Under the pieces are notes generated by a model that was not told where the DNA came from, made no database searches, and saw nothing but the letters and a program-made list of their open reading frames with translations. Of a stretch of DNA of 64,000 bases, positions 23,516-37,441 are shown one piece after another; the first letter of the stretch is position 1; each line of letters begins with the position of its first letter. A program made the translations under genes and the position numbers. The stretch lies in assembly GCA_037576215.1 (NCBI GenBank), contig JBANDB010000003.1, forward strand, positions 5,394,001-5,458,000. Direction: 5' to 3'. The stretch comes from Armillaria gallica. Taxonomy: Eukaryota; Basidiomycota; Agaricomycetes; Agaricales; Physalacriaceae.

Positions 23516-25572
23516 TCATCTGGTCAATGGACTCGCCGCTGAAGTCTTGATCGTCTCGAAAACCGTAGCATGCCCAGCCGATCTGGCGGGGACGGCTGGA
23601 GGTTTTCGCCGCTTCGGTGGTATCGGAGGAGGAGCTGAATAGACGCCAGGTTGTCTGAAAGCAGGTGACGATGGAGCGCTGACTGCTACAGGGGCAGGTG
23701 GAGGCTTCCGATGCTTAGTGCGAGATGGTTCGCCGCCAGCATCGGATTGGGCGGATAGTTCGATGTAGTGAGAATGCGATGGTCGTTCAATATGAAGTCT
23801 CTCTACATGCTCGGAGCTGGCAGTTCCTTTCCGACGTGGGTGAGGGATCGGAGGTTTAGAAGTGGAAGAAGGAGCAGCGGTCGCCACGCCAGAGAAACTA
23901 CCGGCACTGGCGTTACTCGGTCTTCTTACAGCGCCCACCCTGGTTACCTTGGTGCCGTTCATTCCATTCACTCCCTTCGCGACTAGATTTTCTGCGCTTC
24001 GGCTAGATTTGAGCGACTTTCCAGGCGTTCCCGAGCCGACCCCATCAACGCTCGCTGGCAAACCCAGGTGACTCCGGCTTGGCGCGACAGTATCGCTCGG
24101 CGTAGACGATCTGGACACGTCGTCTGCCTTTTTCAGCTGCACGCACCACTGTCCTCCGAGACACCGCTCCACGAGTCGTTTCGTCGTCGGATTGATGTCG
24201 TGTATTCTGCTGTCCCGCACTAAGCTCTCCAAGGCATACTTGATCTGGGGTCGTTTATACGGTACATCCTTGAGCTGCGTCTTCGTTAATAGCGGATGTA
24301 ATACGCGGAGATATGTATGTCGCAGCTGAATGACTTTAGTCAAGATCCGACATTCAGGTGTCAAGCGACTCACCGACTCGCTATCCTCGTCTAAATCAAC
24401 CACTTCTCTTAAGAACACGTCGACCAACACGCATAGATCGTTTGTGTAGAAATATTCTTCGGTACCCTTTGTCGTAAATAGCAAATAGATCAGCTTGAGT
24501 ACCAGTAACTGCATGCACAAGTCGTCTGGTGTCCGCTCTAAAACAGAAGCCGATAAGAAGTCGTTTGCATCATAGAAAAGAAAGAGCTTACGAGCTCTGT
24601 TGAGCATAAATATCATGTTTTCTCCAAAAGTTTTGCTTGAACCTAGTCGCCGCATCAACACCCTGAGAACACGATTCTTCTCTACTCCACTCTGCTCGCG
24701 ATCGCATATAGAGGCTACCATGAACTGCTCGTTGAACGCCACCTGTGGACCGTCAGTAAAAGCGCAAGGAACACGAGAGCGTCGGGCCTCACTATCAATC
24801 TTATTACGGAGTAGTTGAAGGTCTCGTCCTGGACATGTCTTGTCTGTTCCACGAGGTCAAATAAATAATCAATGAATGAATCGTCAAAGACGCCTACGAA
24901 CGTGTTAGAAGTTTCATGACCCGCCACAGCACGATGCACTCACGTAATTCGGCGACACTGAGCTTTTGCCAACGACAGACTTCATATAGCAATCTTACAC
25001 CCACTAACCTTAGTTTAGCCTCAATAACACCATCCTCGTTCTCGTCAATCTCCACAAGTGTATGATCCATTAATAACGGCACCAACGTGCCCCATCGCTT
25101 TTGCGCACGAAAGAAATCGGTTTTTCGCTGCCCGTACCGGAGTAGAACATTGAAGGTGACGAGCTGAGCGTGTGGATCGGTATTTGACTTGGCAGTCTCT
25201 GTCAGATTCTCGCACATTCTCTCCGAGTGGAAAGCCCACAACTCCGAATCGAGCAAAAGGTCGACCGCATGTTCCAGTTGGAGCGGTGTTTGCAAATACA
25301 GTTCTGCAGACATGAGTATGGTTCAGATGGCTTATCGAAGAGGAAGTACCATGATATATGCCACAGATTCCCAGCCACCTGCTCATCATTCCGTCCAGTT
25401 GTTGCAGCGTCGGAGGCGCTCCTCGTGGCATCGTCAAGATGTCGTCCAGCTCTACTCAAGACCCGGTCAATAACTGTGGCTTTATATACTCTCGACACGT
25501 ACCTGACCAGAACTGCTGAGCATTCTCGACGACATACACGATGCCAAAGTCGTCTTCCAAGGCAAGAGACAT
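23516..25572 (-). CDS. Ldb17/Dip1/SPIN90-type Arp2/3 activator
   Basis: A - strand gene of about eight exons. It starts MSLALEDDFGIVYVVENAQQ at 25572. The next exons are 25350-25451 (ELDDILTMPRGAPPTLQQLD) and one beginning at 25303 (ELYLQTPLQLEHAVDLLL). The leucine-rich helical domain continues with YFYTNDLCVLVDVFLREV and, after another intron, LRHTYLRVLHPLL. This is the conserved core of the SPIN90/Ldb17 domain. It starts actin patch assembly by activating Arp2/3 without a preformed filament. The last 200 or so residues are disordered, basic and proline-rich, ending with SH3-ligand-like runs (APPPIPPKRRKPPAVPARS), as in Ldb17. Confidence 0.88.
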
Positions 25573-27066
<1,494 letters not shown>

Positions 27067-27306
27067 AAAACGAAATCCATTTCATTGTATCGGAGGGAGG
27101 TTTGACATCATGAGGAGGAAACTATACCATAGACTGTGCCACACACGCTTTCGACACGATGATGAACGCTAAAAAAGTTCAGCATAGCCTCAGGTGCAGC
27201 CTCACAAAAAAGATGAATACATATCCAGGCGAGATTATTCACATGAAGAGCATCCCTCCGAATCAACCAGCTTTTCACTATTATCAACTTCTAAACGTAC
27301 TACAAA
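27067..27306. other. Intergenic between convergent genes
   Basis: These 240 bp lie between the stops of MET2 (+) and the threonyl-tRNA synthetase (-). No gene is seen. Confidence 0.6.
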
Positions 27307-30129
27307 TTATATAAACTGGTTCTCCAGCTTTCTAGATGCTTTCAATTCCACAAACTTAGACACGATTTCATCCAGCGGCACCATCTGTCCCTTTGATTTC
27401 GTCCCCACATCATCCCGGTTTCGAACATTCACCGACTGAGCGTCCAGCTCTTCTTGACCAACAACTGAAAAAAAAAAAAAAAAACCCTATAGCAGTATAC
27501 GGGGAAGCAGATAATGGGTCGACATACCGAGAATGAAATTGGTTTGGGAAATCTCGCCATTACGGATCTTCTTAGGAAGGGTATTGTCCGAGTTATCAAC
27601 TTCGGCGTAGAGCCCGAGAGCTGAGAGCCGGTCGACGATTTGGCCCGCGTACTCTTTCTGTAAACGCATGTCGAATTGTGAGCCACGAACACTACAACAG
27701 GAAAAGGAAGACGCACGTAAGGAGCAGCAACAGGAATCACGACAACCTGACGAGGAGATAGCCAAAACGGCCTATATGATCATCGTCAGCATATAGCTCA
27801 TGCTGATCTCTAATACGCACCATTTCCCAGCAAAATGTTCCGTAGCAATAGCAATGAACCGCTCGAGACTTCCAAGGATCGCACGATGAATCATGACCGG
27901 CCTCGACACGGGCTTGTCTGGGTTACCAAAATCCTCCGCTGATCGGTATTTGAGATTGAACCGCTCAGGGAGCTGGAAGTCCAGTTGGATCGTCGCGCAT
28001 TGGAATGATCGGCGCAGGGCATCTCGGACGGTGACATCGATCTTGGGCCCATAAAAAGCGCCATCGCCTGGATTGAGCTCCCATTGCCCTGGGTAGTGTT
28101 TGTCCAGAGCCTTCTTCAGTTGCTTGAAAGGATCTTTCTCAGTACAACGTCAAATCCCATAGATAGAAATACTCTTACATCTTCCGCAAGGTCCCAGGTT
28201 TCGATCTTGCCCAAGTAATTATCCGGACGCGTGGATAGCTCGAGATGGAAATCAAACCCGAACATTCCATAAACGTGTTGCATGAAGTCGAAGAGCGCAC
28301 TGATCTCGTCCTCGAGCTAATGCGTGATGATAAGGGCCTGTAGCACATGAAAACAAGCGAGCGAACCTGAGATGGCATGCAGAAGACATGTGTATCGTCC
28401 TGAACAAATCTCCTCACACGCGTCAATCCCGTCAATGCACCCGAAGCTTCATTACGATGGAGGATACCAAACTCCGCCATACGAATAGGCAGCTCCTTGT
28501 AGCTACGGTCCCTCGAATCAAAGATGACACAGTGCCCTGGGCAGTTCATCGGTTTCAGAGCCCATTTCTCCTTTTCAACGTCCAACACAAACATGTCGTC
28601 TTTATAGTTTTGCCAGTGCCCTGACGTTTCCCACAATTTGCTGTTATACATGTTTGGGGAGATGACTTCCTGATAACCTCGTTTGAAATACTCGGACTAC
28701 GCGGGACGTTTGAGAACAACGAAGGCCTGACGGACGTAGAGGACTTACTCGAAGAAGCTCAACAAGTGCGTTGTAAATACGGGTACCGTGAGGCAAAAAG
28801 AAGCAGCTTCCGGGGCTGAGATCATTGAAGAAGAAAAGATCTTGCTCCTATAAAAGATGAGGTACGAAACAACTGTAATCAACGAGTCCAAAACGTACCT
28901 TTCCAATCTTCCTGTGATCCCGCTTAGCGGCCTCCGCAAGGAAAACTTTGTACTCTGCCAATTGCTTTTTATCTGGGAAGGAGATACCGTATATCCGCTG
29001 CAACGATTCATTGTTGGAATCCCCAAGGAAGTATGACGCAGAACTCTTGGTGATCATGAAAGCTTTAATTTTTCCGGTGTGCGGTATATGAGGTCCGACG
29101 CAGAGATCTATCATCGTCCCACATCGATATACTGTGGTGGATGTGCCGTCGGGAACTTTGGTTTCAATCAAGTATTTTTTGAACTTGTTATACTACAAGA
29201 TCGCAACGTCGTCAGTCTTCAGCGGAGCAGTCAGAGATAAGGCGCACCCCGAACATCTCCAGAAGTTTCTCCTTGGAAACCACTAAGCGTTCGAATTTTT
29301 GTTTTTCCTTGATAGCGCTCTCGGAAACTTTTTCTAAAGCGGGATAATCTGTCACAGTAACGGATCTGCAAAATTTTAGGACAGTATCAAACCTGACAAA
29401 ATAGCTCATACCTGTCTTCTATACCCATCTCGTAAAAGAAACCGTCATCGGTGGGTGGACCAAGGCAGAGGTGACATCCATAATGTCTTTCCGATGCTTC
29501 ACCGAGAACGTGAGCAGATGAATGCCAGAATACACGCTTCCCTAAAAGACGTGTGAGTCACGATAAGGACCGACTTGACCAGCCGACCTTCCGGATGCTC
29601 GAAATCAAGCAATTCCAGCTTGCAAGATGCTTCCAGTGGTCGTTCAAGATCCCAGACGTCGCCATCGACCTAAAAAAAAAAGAGGTAGATAAGTGCATTG
29701 ACAGATAAGTTGTAAGAATCACGCACTTTAGCGATGACAATCCGTTCAGAAAGACTTTTCGAGATTTCCTTCGCGATATCCATAGGGCTTGTTTCCCAGC
29801 TCTTGCCTGACCTTGTCGATCCGTCCGGCATAGTGATAGTAATATCCTCACGGGGCCTGGCTATGGCCAGACACCGGGTCAGAGGACACGTATCGTCCAG
29901 CATAAATGCACGCACCCTTCACCGATGCATCATATTCAGCCTTCAGCTCTTCAAACATCTTGATACGATGGTCAAAAAACGCTGGGGCCGGTTGCATCTA
30001 GCGCAGATGCCCATCATGAAAATAGTCGACGATAAGGATAGGCCGTACCTCTAGAGGATATGTAGAGGTAACCGCTGCTTTTGCTTTCTTGTCCTTGCCC
30101 TCCTTTGGTTTCTGTGCATCGGGAGCCAT
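27307..30129 (-). CDS. THS1: Threonyl-tRNA synthetase
   Basis: A - strand gene with about a dozen exons. It starts [20 protein letters not shown] at 30129 and ends KLENQFI at 27307. Order: a lysine-rich N-terminal extension; a TGS-type domain ([20 protein letters not shown]); the editing domain with its zinc-site [16 protein letters not shown]; class II motif 1 region; catalytic zinc cysteine in [10 protein letters not shown]; motif 2 ([30 protein letters not shown]); motif 3 ([16 protein letters not shown]); and the HGTP anticodon-binding domain ([12 protein letters not shown], ending [20 protein letters not shown]). It charges tRNA-Thr. The last intron has an unusual 17-base T run before its acceptor (A run at 27467-27483 on +). 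Confidence 0.94.
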
Positions 30130-30343
30130 GATATGGTTCAGTCTCTTCTGGGGACCTCTGTATGCGAGACGGGTGTCGGATACGCGAAAGGCAGTGGTGG
30201 TATAAAGAATGGGTGAATGGCTTCGATATCGAGTGATTCGAGTCAATTGGCGAAGCATCCAAATGGGAAGGCAGAAAGAAACGTGACTTTTCCATATGTC
30301 CACGCGGGCCGGTCTGCCTACGTGACCCTTGCCTGCTACGTTC
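30130..30343. promoter_or_regulatory. Divergent promoter, THS1/AP-3 beta
   Basis: These 214 bp separate the divergent ATGs at 30129 (-) and 30344 (+). No specific element is recognised. Confidence 0.45.
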
Positions 30344-33063
30344 ATGTCTGGGGAATACCTCAATTCCATTACCGAAAATGCCTCCCGACTGGGTTTGCGA
30401 CTGCAGGAATCACTCAGCGAGCATACCAGGGATATTGCGAAGGGCAGCAGTTCCATGTATTACGACTCCCCCGACGACAAGGGCAGAGATATCCGCAAGC
30501 AGCTCGATTCCAGCAGTGATAGGGAGAAGCTTGACGCGATGAAGAGACTTATAGCAGTACGTTTCTGCATCGTCTTCTGTTCGTCGAGTGACACATTTAT
30601 CAGCTCATTTCCAAAGGTCGTAACGTCTCCGAATATTTTGCCCAGGTCGTCAAGAACGTCGCCTCCCAAAACCTCGAGATACGGAAACTGGTCTATATCT
30701 ACCTTCTGAAATACGCAGAGCAGGAGCCTGACCTCGCATTGCTCTCTATCAACACGTTCCAGAAGGATCTCACGGACAGCAATCCCCTCATACGCGCCAT
30801 GGCCCTACGTGTTCTCAGCGGAATCAAGGTGCCCATGATTGGCAACATCGTTGTGCTGGCAATCAAGAAATGTGCCGCGGATATTAGTCCGTATGTTAGA
30901 AAGGTCGCCGCCTTAGCCATCCCAAAATGCTACGAGTATGTCTACACTGCATCTTCATTCTCGACTCTGTTCACCCTCCATTCAGCCTCGACCCAAGCCA
31001 CCTCTCCTCCCTTATCGAAATAATTGTCACCCTTCTACGAGATCGCTCATCTTTATCCATCGGAAGTGTAGCTGTTGCCTTTGACGCGGTCTGTCCCACT
31101 CGTCTTGATCTATTGCACAAGCATTATCGACGTCTCTGCAAAACACTTGTCGATGTAGATGAATGGGGCCAAATAGATCTTCTTGCTCTACTGCTTCGAT
31201 ATTCTCGCACGATGTTACCCCGACCTCTCCTCAACGGCGAGGAGGAAGAAATTGACAAGGACGTAAAGCTGCTCTTGAATTCTGCGGAACCCCTTTTCTT
31301 CAGCAGAAATCCTGCGGTGCGCCGAATATCCAAAGGCATTCACCCCTTCTGACCTGATGAATCATAGGTGGTTCTAGCTGCTGCTCGTGTTCTTTACTAT
31401 GCCGGACCTCCCTCATATCACGCTAAAATCGTCCAGCCATTGCTCCGGCTACTGTCAGTATCTAAAGAAATAGAACGGGTTGTACTTGCCTACACCCTAA
31501 TAGTCGCTTCCGCCTCTCCAGTACGCACTTTTTACGCATCCAACTGCACCTACTAAGGTGTCTATAGGCGCTATTCTCCCCGTTCTACTCTCGATTTATT
31601 CTTTCATCCGATGATCTCCGGCAAGTCAAAATCGACAAGATAAAAATGATGCTCATCATCGTCACCTTTGACAATTACCCGACGATACTTCGCGAATTCA
31701 TAGTGAGCACTAACTACTTTATTCACCTGGACTCACGTACTAACTATTGTAGGACTACGCAGAAGATATTGATGACGAGGTAGCAGCCGCATCTATTCGT
31801 GCGATTGGTCGATGCGCTAGCATTATACCGGAATGCGTCCAACAATCCCTTACGGCCCTAATCGGCATGATCAATAGTCCACACGGTCAGCTCTCCACCT
31901 GTTTGCGCGTTCCTTCCTCATACTCTGTATAGATATAATTGTCAACACCGCTGTTGTGGTTCTCAAGAACATGGTTCAGGCTCAACTCACTTCGAGGCGA
32001 CCCGCTGGTCTATCCCAATCCCCGCTTGTCATAATATCCCAGCTTGCCCGGAAAATCGATGGCATCCGACATCCACAAGCAAGAGCTTGCGTCGTGTGGC
32101 TCGTAGGTCAATACGCCGCTTCAGAAGAGGGAACTCCCTCTCGCCTAGAAGGTGTAGCAGACTGGGCGCCAGATGTTCTACGGAAAATGGCGAAGACGTT
32201 TTCGCAAGAGGTACGTTCCAACGGGATGTCGCCCATTCATTGTTAATCTATCCTTAGGCATCCGTAGTCAAGCTGCAGGTCGTCACCCTCGCAGCAAAAC
32301 TGTTCGTTCTTTGTCCAGTTGACCAAACCTTGGGTCTTCTCAACCAGTACATCTTCCTCCTTGCTCGATATGACGCCAACTACGACGTCCGTGACCGGGC
32401 GAGAATGTTATCCTCATTACTTTCTGGGATAAATTCTAGTATTCCCGTGACTAACAGCATTGATACTCCAGCGGAGCGTGAAGGAGTCGTCCTTCGACGC
32501 GAACAAGTCAGGATGGTGCTATTCGAGGGAAAGGCTGGTATAATTGACGTCGAACCAGTCGTTACAGGTACTCCAATTCCTCATCGCCAGCAGCCTCCAC
32601 CTTCTGACATCTTTACTTAGATCCCCACGTTATGCTTGGATCATCCAGTGCAGTCACCGGGAAACCCACCCTGGGCGAGCCCATACTCCCTGATTGGCTA
32701 GAGAAGGGCGTAGAATCGTCTCTGAGAGATACAGAAGAGGACATCGCCCCGCCACCTGCTGTTCCTATCGCGCTGTCTTCAGCTGAACAGCAAAGGATGC
32801 GAGAACGAGTGTCGTTGACACCCACGTCGCGAACGGATGTGGGCGCACAGGGTACGAGCTCGAAGATTCTTCTGACTGATCTGGATAAGTTTTACGAAGA
32901 GGAGGAGGGGGAAGAGGAAGAGGAAGCAGGAGAAGAGGGCGGTGAGGAAAGCGAGAGTGAAGACGGTGACTCATCGGATGGGTCGTCTCAGGAAGGAAGT
33001 GCTGGCGGTGCTTCTAGTGAAGAGGATGACATAGATGAATCATACAGATCCTCTGTTGCATAG
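30344..33063 (+). CDS. APL6: AP-3 adaptor complex beta subunit
   Basis: The gene starts at ATG 30344 ([20 protein letters not shown]); no in-frame ATG lies just upstream. Exon 1 ends at 30556 ([11 protein letters not shown]) and exon 2 starts at 30604 ([20 protein letters not shown]). The adaptin head follows in HEAT-like repeats ([40 protein letters not shown]). Later exons cover [20 protein letters not shown] and [18 protein letters not shown]. The protein ends in a strongly acidic hinge ([15 protein letters not shown], then [17 protein letters not shown]) and stops at 33063. There is no large appendage domain. AP-3 sorts cargo from Golgi/endosomes to the vacuole. Exons 1 and 2 and the acidic tail are duplicated in the gene array downstream. 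Confidence 0.93.
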
Positions 33064-34094
33064 TTTACCCACACCTAATGGTTCCTATCTGGCTCTAGAT
33101 GGTCTCTGCCTAAGCGACGACAAGCCCGTCGATGTTCAAGTGTAAATGCTTCCATAATCATTGGCAGGGAAGAAAACGTCAGACCGTTGGCGCTACTAGG
33201 TAGTAGGTAAGCCCATGACCCCAGGAATGGATCGCCCGATCTCCATCACACCGGGAAGAAGACAATTTTTGGCAAACCTGAGTTCTAAGCCTGCATGTAA
33301 CATTTTAGGAGCATAATTTGGGGCTAACAAACGTCGCGTTGAGGAGGATCTAAAAACCCATGCTACCCGCCAGAGGTGTATTTCGGGAGCATTCAAATTT
33401 TATGTAAAATCTCTGCTAAATTCGACCTCCCAAAGCGCGTCACCTTATTGTGCGGATTCTGGTTTCCCAAAAACTGTCATTTTTCCGAAATTTTACTGGT
33501 TGTGCATGTGCATGAGCGGTCGGCAATTGCCGTTACCTTTCTTTCCTCTCTCTACTTTTCCGTTTGTTACCATACTAGTCTCGAGCTGCTGGACAATCAT
33601 TTACGATCAGTCGAGTTTTCTGTGTTACAAACTGGAGATACGGCTCCAACGCTTTGCCGCCATGAAAGCTGCCTCAAGATGGCGAGGTCATGTCACTTAA
33701 CTTCGATAGACGCTGTTGATCTTTTAGCGCGCTCATCAATGATAGGCGCCAGACTTCCAAGTATCAAGGTACTTCCAAGTATTCTTACTTTGGTGGCTTG
33801 CCAAACGTTCTAAGTTCTCGCTGTTCATTGTGGTTGCTCGAGTTCTTTTAACTCGATTCTCGCCCTTTCTCGGGTGTCGCTGGACTCTCACTCAATGCTT
33901 AGACGCTGTTTGATTTGACGCTTGACGCTTATTTGTTTACCTGTGAACTGGGCATATCATAAACCTCGCTCTGCACACGAGGCCCCTCCTTGTCTTGAAC
34001 TCTCACCTTCCGCACACTTTCTACTGTGCGTTCTCTTTTCTCTGACACATTCGCCTTTTCCAACCATCCTGCTAGACTTAACATATACTATACG
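33064..34094 (+). repeat. Upstream unit 1 of the tandem array
   Basis: Words found here recur before the other array genes. They include TGTATTTCGGGAGCATT (33376 and 36727), TCGGCAATTGCCGTTACC (about 33520, 35455; a variant at 36855), CTAGTCTCGAGCTGCTGGAC and ATGATAGGCGCCAGACTTCC followed by a possible donor AAG/GTAC. A segment close to the AP-3 3' flank (GGATCGCCCGATCTC) lies at 33225 and again just after 35405. I see no separate gene. It probably holds the promoter and 5' UTR of the next gene, with a possible 5' UTR intron ending shortly before ATG 34095. Confidence 0.75.
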
Positions 34095-35405
34095 ATGCCA
34101 CCACGACCACCCAATTGGGTTATCGGAGCAGCTGCTGGCGTTGCTGGCGTCGCATTGGTGCCTGTCGTTGCGCCTGCCGCTTTAGGTATTGTTGGATTCA
34201 GTGCAACAGGACCTGTCGCTGGTAAGCAAGCAAAAGTACTATCTTCTGCTGATGGTGGTTCTGATTTGACCTTGCAGGTACGCTCGCGGCTGCCATCCAA
34301 AGTGGTATCGGCAACGTCGCTGCTGGGAGCGCTTTTGCAGTAGCGCAATCTATAGGCATGGGAGGCGCTATCCCTACAGGAGTGTATGCAGCAAGTTCTG
34401 GAGTTTTTGCAGGAGTCGCGGGGTGGGCTGCGCGCCGGTTCGGTGGTGAGTTCGATGAGACCCAGATCGTGCTTGCTTCATCTGATTTCTTTCTAGGTGA
34501 TGGACCGGAGCCGGATCCAACACTTATCCGCAAGCAGCTCAATTCCAACAGTGACGACGAGAAGCTTGACGCAATGAAAAAGCTCATAGCAGTACGTTTC
34601 CACATCGTCTTCTTTTCGTCGAGTGACACCTTTATCAGCTCATGTCCAAAGGTCGCGATGTCTCCGAATATTTTACCCAGGTTTTCAAGAATGTCGCCTC
34701 CCAGAATCTCGAGATACGGCAACTGGTGTACATCTACCTGCTGAAATACGTAGAGCAGGAGCCTGACCTCACATTGCTCTTTATCAACTTGTTCCAGAAG
34801 GATCTTACCGACAGCAATCCCCTCATATGCGCCATGGCCCTACGGGCTGTGAGTTGGTTCGGTGGTGAGTTTGATGAGACCCAGATTGTGCTTGCTTCAT
34901 CTGATTTCTTTCTAGGTGTTGAACCGGATAATGAACCGGATCCAAGCACACTTATCCGCACGCAGCTCAATTCCAGCAGTGATGAGGAGAAGCTTGACGC
35001 GATGAAAAAGCTCATAGCAGTACGTTTCCACATCGTCTTCTTTTCGTCGAGTGACACCTTTATCAGCTCATGTCCAAAGGCTGTAATATCTCCAAATATT
35101 TTGCCCAGGTTGTCAAGAATGTCGCCTCCCAAAATCTCGAGATACGGAAACTGGTCTACATCTACCTTCTGAAATACGCAGAGCATGAGTCTGACCTCGC
35201 ATTGCTCTCTCTCGACATGTTCAAGAAGGATCTTACCGACAGCAATCCCCTCATACGCGCCATGGCCCTACGTGTTCTCAGCGGAATCAAGCCACCCATG
35301 GCTGGCAACACCACTCTGCTCGAGGAAAGCGAGAGTGAAGATGGTTACTCATCAGATGGGTCGTCTCAGGAAGGAAGTGCTGAAACCCACATGATTAAAG
35401 GATGA
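34095..35405 (+). CDS. Chimeric gene: IFI6/IFI27-like domain fused to two AP-3 beta head fragments and the AP-3 acidic tail
   Basis: Exons are 34095-34221, 34278-34445, 34497-34591, 34639-34864, 34916-35019 and 35067-35405 (352 aa, all phases consistent). Residues 1-98 are a glycine/alanine-rich membrane domain of the ISG12 (Ifi-6-16) type: ALGIVGFSATGPVAG, then AAIQSGIGNVAAGSAF across the first intron. Residues 99-205 match AP-3 beta exons 1-2 (IRKQLNSNSDDEKLDAMKKL, MSKGRDVSEYFTQVFKNVA). Residues 206 onward repeat this fragment. The end, [20 protein letters not shown], matches the acidic tail of AP-3 beta. Splice positions inside the adaptin parts are the same as in AP-3. Both 51-bp introns before the fragments are in frame, so retention gives a longer protein. 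Function unknown. Confidence 0.82.
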
Positions 35406-36026
35406 GTCGCCCGATCTCATTGTGAATGAAATTTTACTGGGCGTGTATGAGCTGTCGGCAATTGCCGTTACCTTTCTTCCTCTTACGACATCTACTTTTC
35501 CGTTTGTTATTACATCACTAGTCTCGAGCTGTTGGACAACCATTTACGATCAATCAAGTTTTGTATGCTATAAATTGGAGATACGGTTACTCTGCGTCAT
35601 CGCTTGCCGCCATAAGAGCTGCCTAAAGTTTATGAGGTCATGTTTAACTTCGATAGACGCTGTTAATCTTTTTGCGCCTTCATCTATGATAGGCGCCAGA
35701 CTACCAATTATCAAGGTACTTAAAGTATCCGGCTTCGGTGGCTTGGTCTCTACAAGGTTCTAAGTTCTGGCTGTTCTTCGTGGTTTTTCGAGCTCTGTTG
35801 ACTCAATTCTCGCCCTTTCTTAAGTGTCACCGGTCGTCCTCGTCGAATGCTTAGACGCCGTCTCATGCACGCTTGAAGCTAATTTGCCTGCCTACTAACT
35901 CGCTCTGCACACGAGGCCGTCCTTGTCCCGGACTCTCACTTCCCGCACGCTTTCTACTGTGAGTCCTCTTTCTCTGACACGTTCGTCTTTTCCAACCATC
36001 GTGCTAGGCTTTACATATACTATACG
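35406..36026 (+). repeat. Upstream unit 2 of the tandem array
   Basis: This spacer repeats the sequence before the first array gene: GTCGGCAATTGCCGTTACC, CTAGTCTCGAGCTG, ATGATAGGCGCCAGACTACC near 35687 followed by AAG/GTAC, and TTTCTACTGTGAGTCCTC...GTGCTAG just before the next ATG. The last pair looks like a 5' UTR intron. No separate gene is seen. Confidence 0.75.
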
Positions 36027-36464
36027 ATGCTACCACGACCTCACAACAGGGTTATCGGAGCAGCTGCTGGTGCGGCATCTGCGCCTGCCGTTGTGCCTGT
36101 CGTTGCATCTGCCGCTTTGGGTATTGTTGGATTCAGTGCAGCAGGTCCTGTCGCCGGTGAGCAAGCGAAAGTACTATCCTCTGCTGGCGGTGGTCCTGAC
36201 TTGACCTCGCAAGTACACTTGCGGCTGCCATTCAAAGTGGTATCGGCAACGTCGCTGCTGGGAGCGCTTTTGCAGTAACACGATCTATAGCCATGGGAGG
36301 CGCTATCCCCACAGGGGTTGCTGGGTGGGTTGCGAGTTGGTGAGTTTGATGAGACCCAGATTGTGCTTGCTTTATCTGATTTCTTTCTAGGTGATGAACC
36401 GGATAATGAGCCGGATTCAAACACACTTGTGCTTGCTTGGGAGCCTGGATTCGACTATCCTTGA
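36027..36464 (+). pseudogene. Degenerate IFI6/IFI27-like gene, copy 2
   Basis: The first exon (MLPRPHNRVIGAAAGAASAP to GFSAAGPVAG) is intact. The first intron's acceptor is damaged: copies 1 and 3 read GCAG/GTAC, here it is GCAAGTAC. The nearest usable AG is one base further on and shifts the frame, giving a stop at CAGTAA. About 30 bp encoding VYAASG in the other copies are missing, and the second-intron junction has lost bases. No adaptin fragment follows; the tail PGFDYP is shared with copy 3. It is probably not translated into a full product. Confidence 0.75.
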
Positions 36465-37441
36465 TGTGTCAATGATGTTACAGAATCTGAGGCGTGCTGT
36501 TTTTATGTTCGTGTCCTTAATTCAGAACGTGCGCTTTCACACATAACGCGGTGCATGCGTGTTGCCACCATACTTCACGATAGACGCTACTATTAAATAC
36601 TCCAATCCATGATAGGTTCTAGACTGCCGATTATCAAGGTACACGCATCCTGCGTTTGGCTGGCTAGTTTCTTCGCCTTGAAGTGCTTGTCTGTTCTCTT
36701 TGGTTGCATGAATCGAGCTCCAGAGATGTATTTCGGGAGCATTAAATTTTCATGTAAAATCTCTGCCAAATTCGACCTCCCAAAGCGTCACCTTATTGTG
36801 CGAATTCTGGTTTGCCAAAAATTCTCATTTTTCCGGCGCAAATAAAAGTTTACTGTCGGCAATTGCCGCAACCTTTCCTCTCTCTCTCATACGTCGCCTA
36901 TTTTTTGTTATCATACTAGTCTCGAGCTGCTGGACAACCATTTGCGATAAATCAAGCTTTGTGTCCTATAAACTGGAGAAACGGCTGCTCTACGTCATCG
37001 CTTGATGATTTTTCTCTTCAAGATTAAGAGGTCATGTTTAACTTCGATAGACGCTGTTGATCTTTTTGCTCCCTCATCAATGATAGGCGCCAGCATTCCA
37101 ATTATCAAGGTACTCATAGTCATAGATATCCTGACTTCAGTGGCTTGGTCTCCACAAGTTCTAAGTTCTCGCTGTTCTTCGTGGTTGCTCGAGCTCTGTT
37201 GACTCAATTCTCGTCCTTTCTCGAGTGTCGCTAGTCACTCTCGCTAAATCATTAGACGCTGTTTGATGGAAGTTGACTCGTATTTACCTGTGAATTGGGC
37301 ATGTTATAAACCTCGCTCTGCACACGAGGCCCCTCCTTGCCTTGAACTCTCACCTTCCGCACACTTTCTACTGTGCGTCCTCTTTTCTCAAACACATTCG
37401 TCTTTTCCAGCCATCCTGCTAGACTTTACATATACTATACG
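36465..37441 (+). repeat. Upstream unit 3 of the tandem array
   Basis: This unit contains two copies of the ATGATAGG...CCAATTATCAAGGTA word (36608 and 37079). It also has the TGTATTTCGGGAGC block (36727), GTCGGCAATTGCC, CTAGTCTCGAGCTG and the pre-ATG block ending ACATATACTATACG. Its first part (GCTGTTTTTATGTTCGTGT...CACACATAAC) recurs after copy 3 at about 38400. This fixes the direction and spacing of the tandem duplication. Confidence 0.75.
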
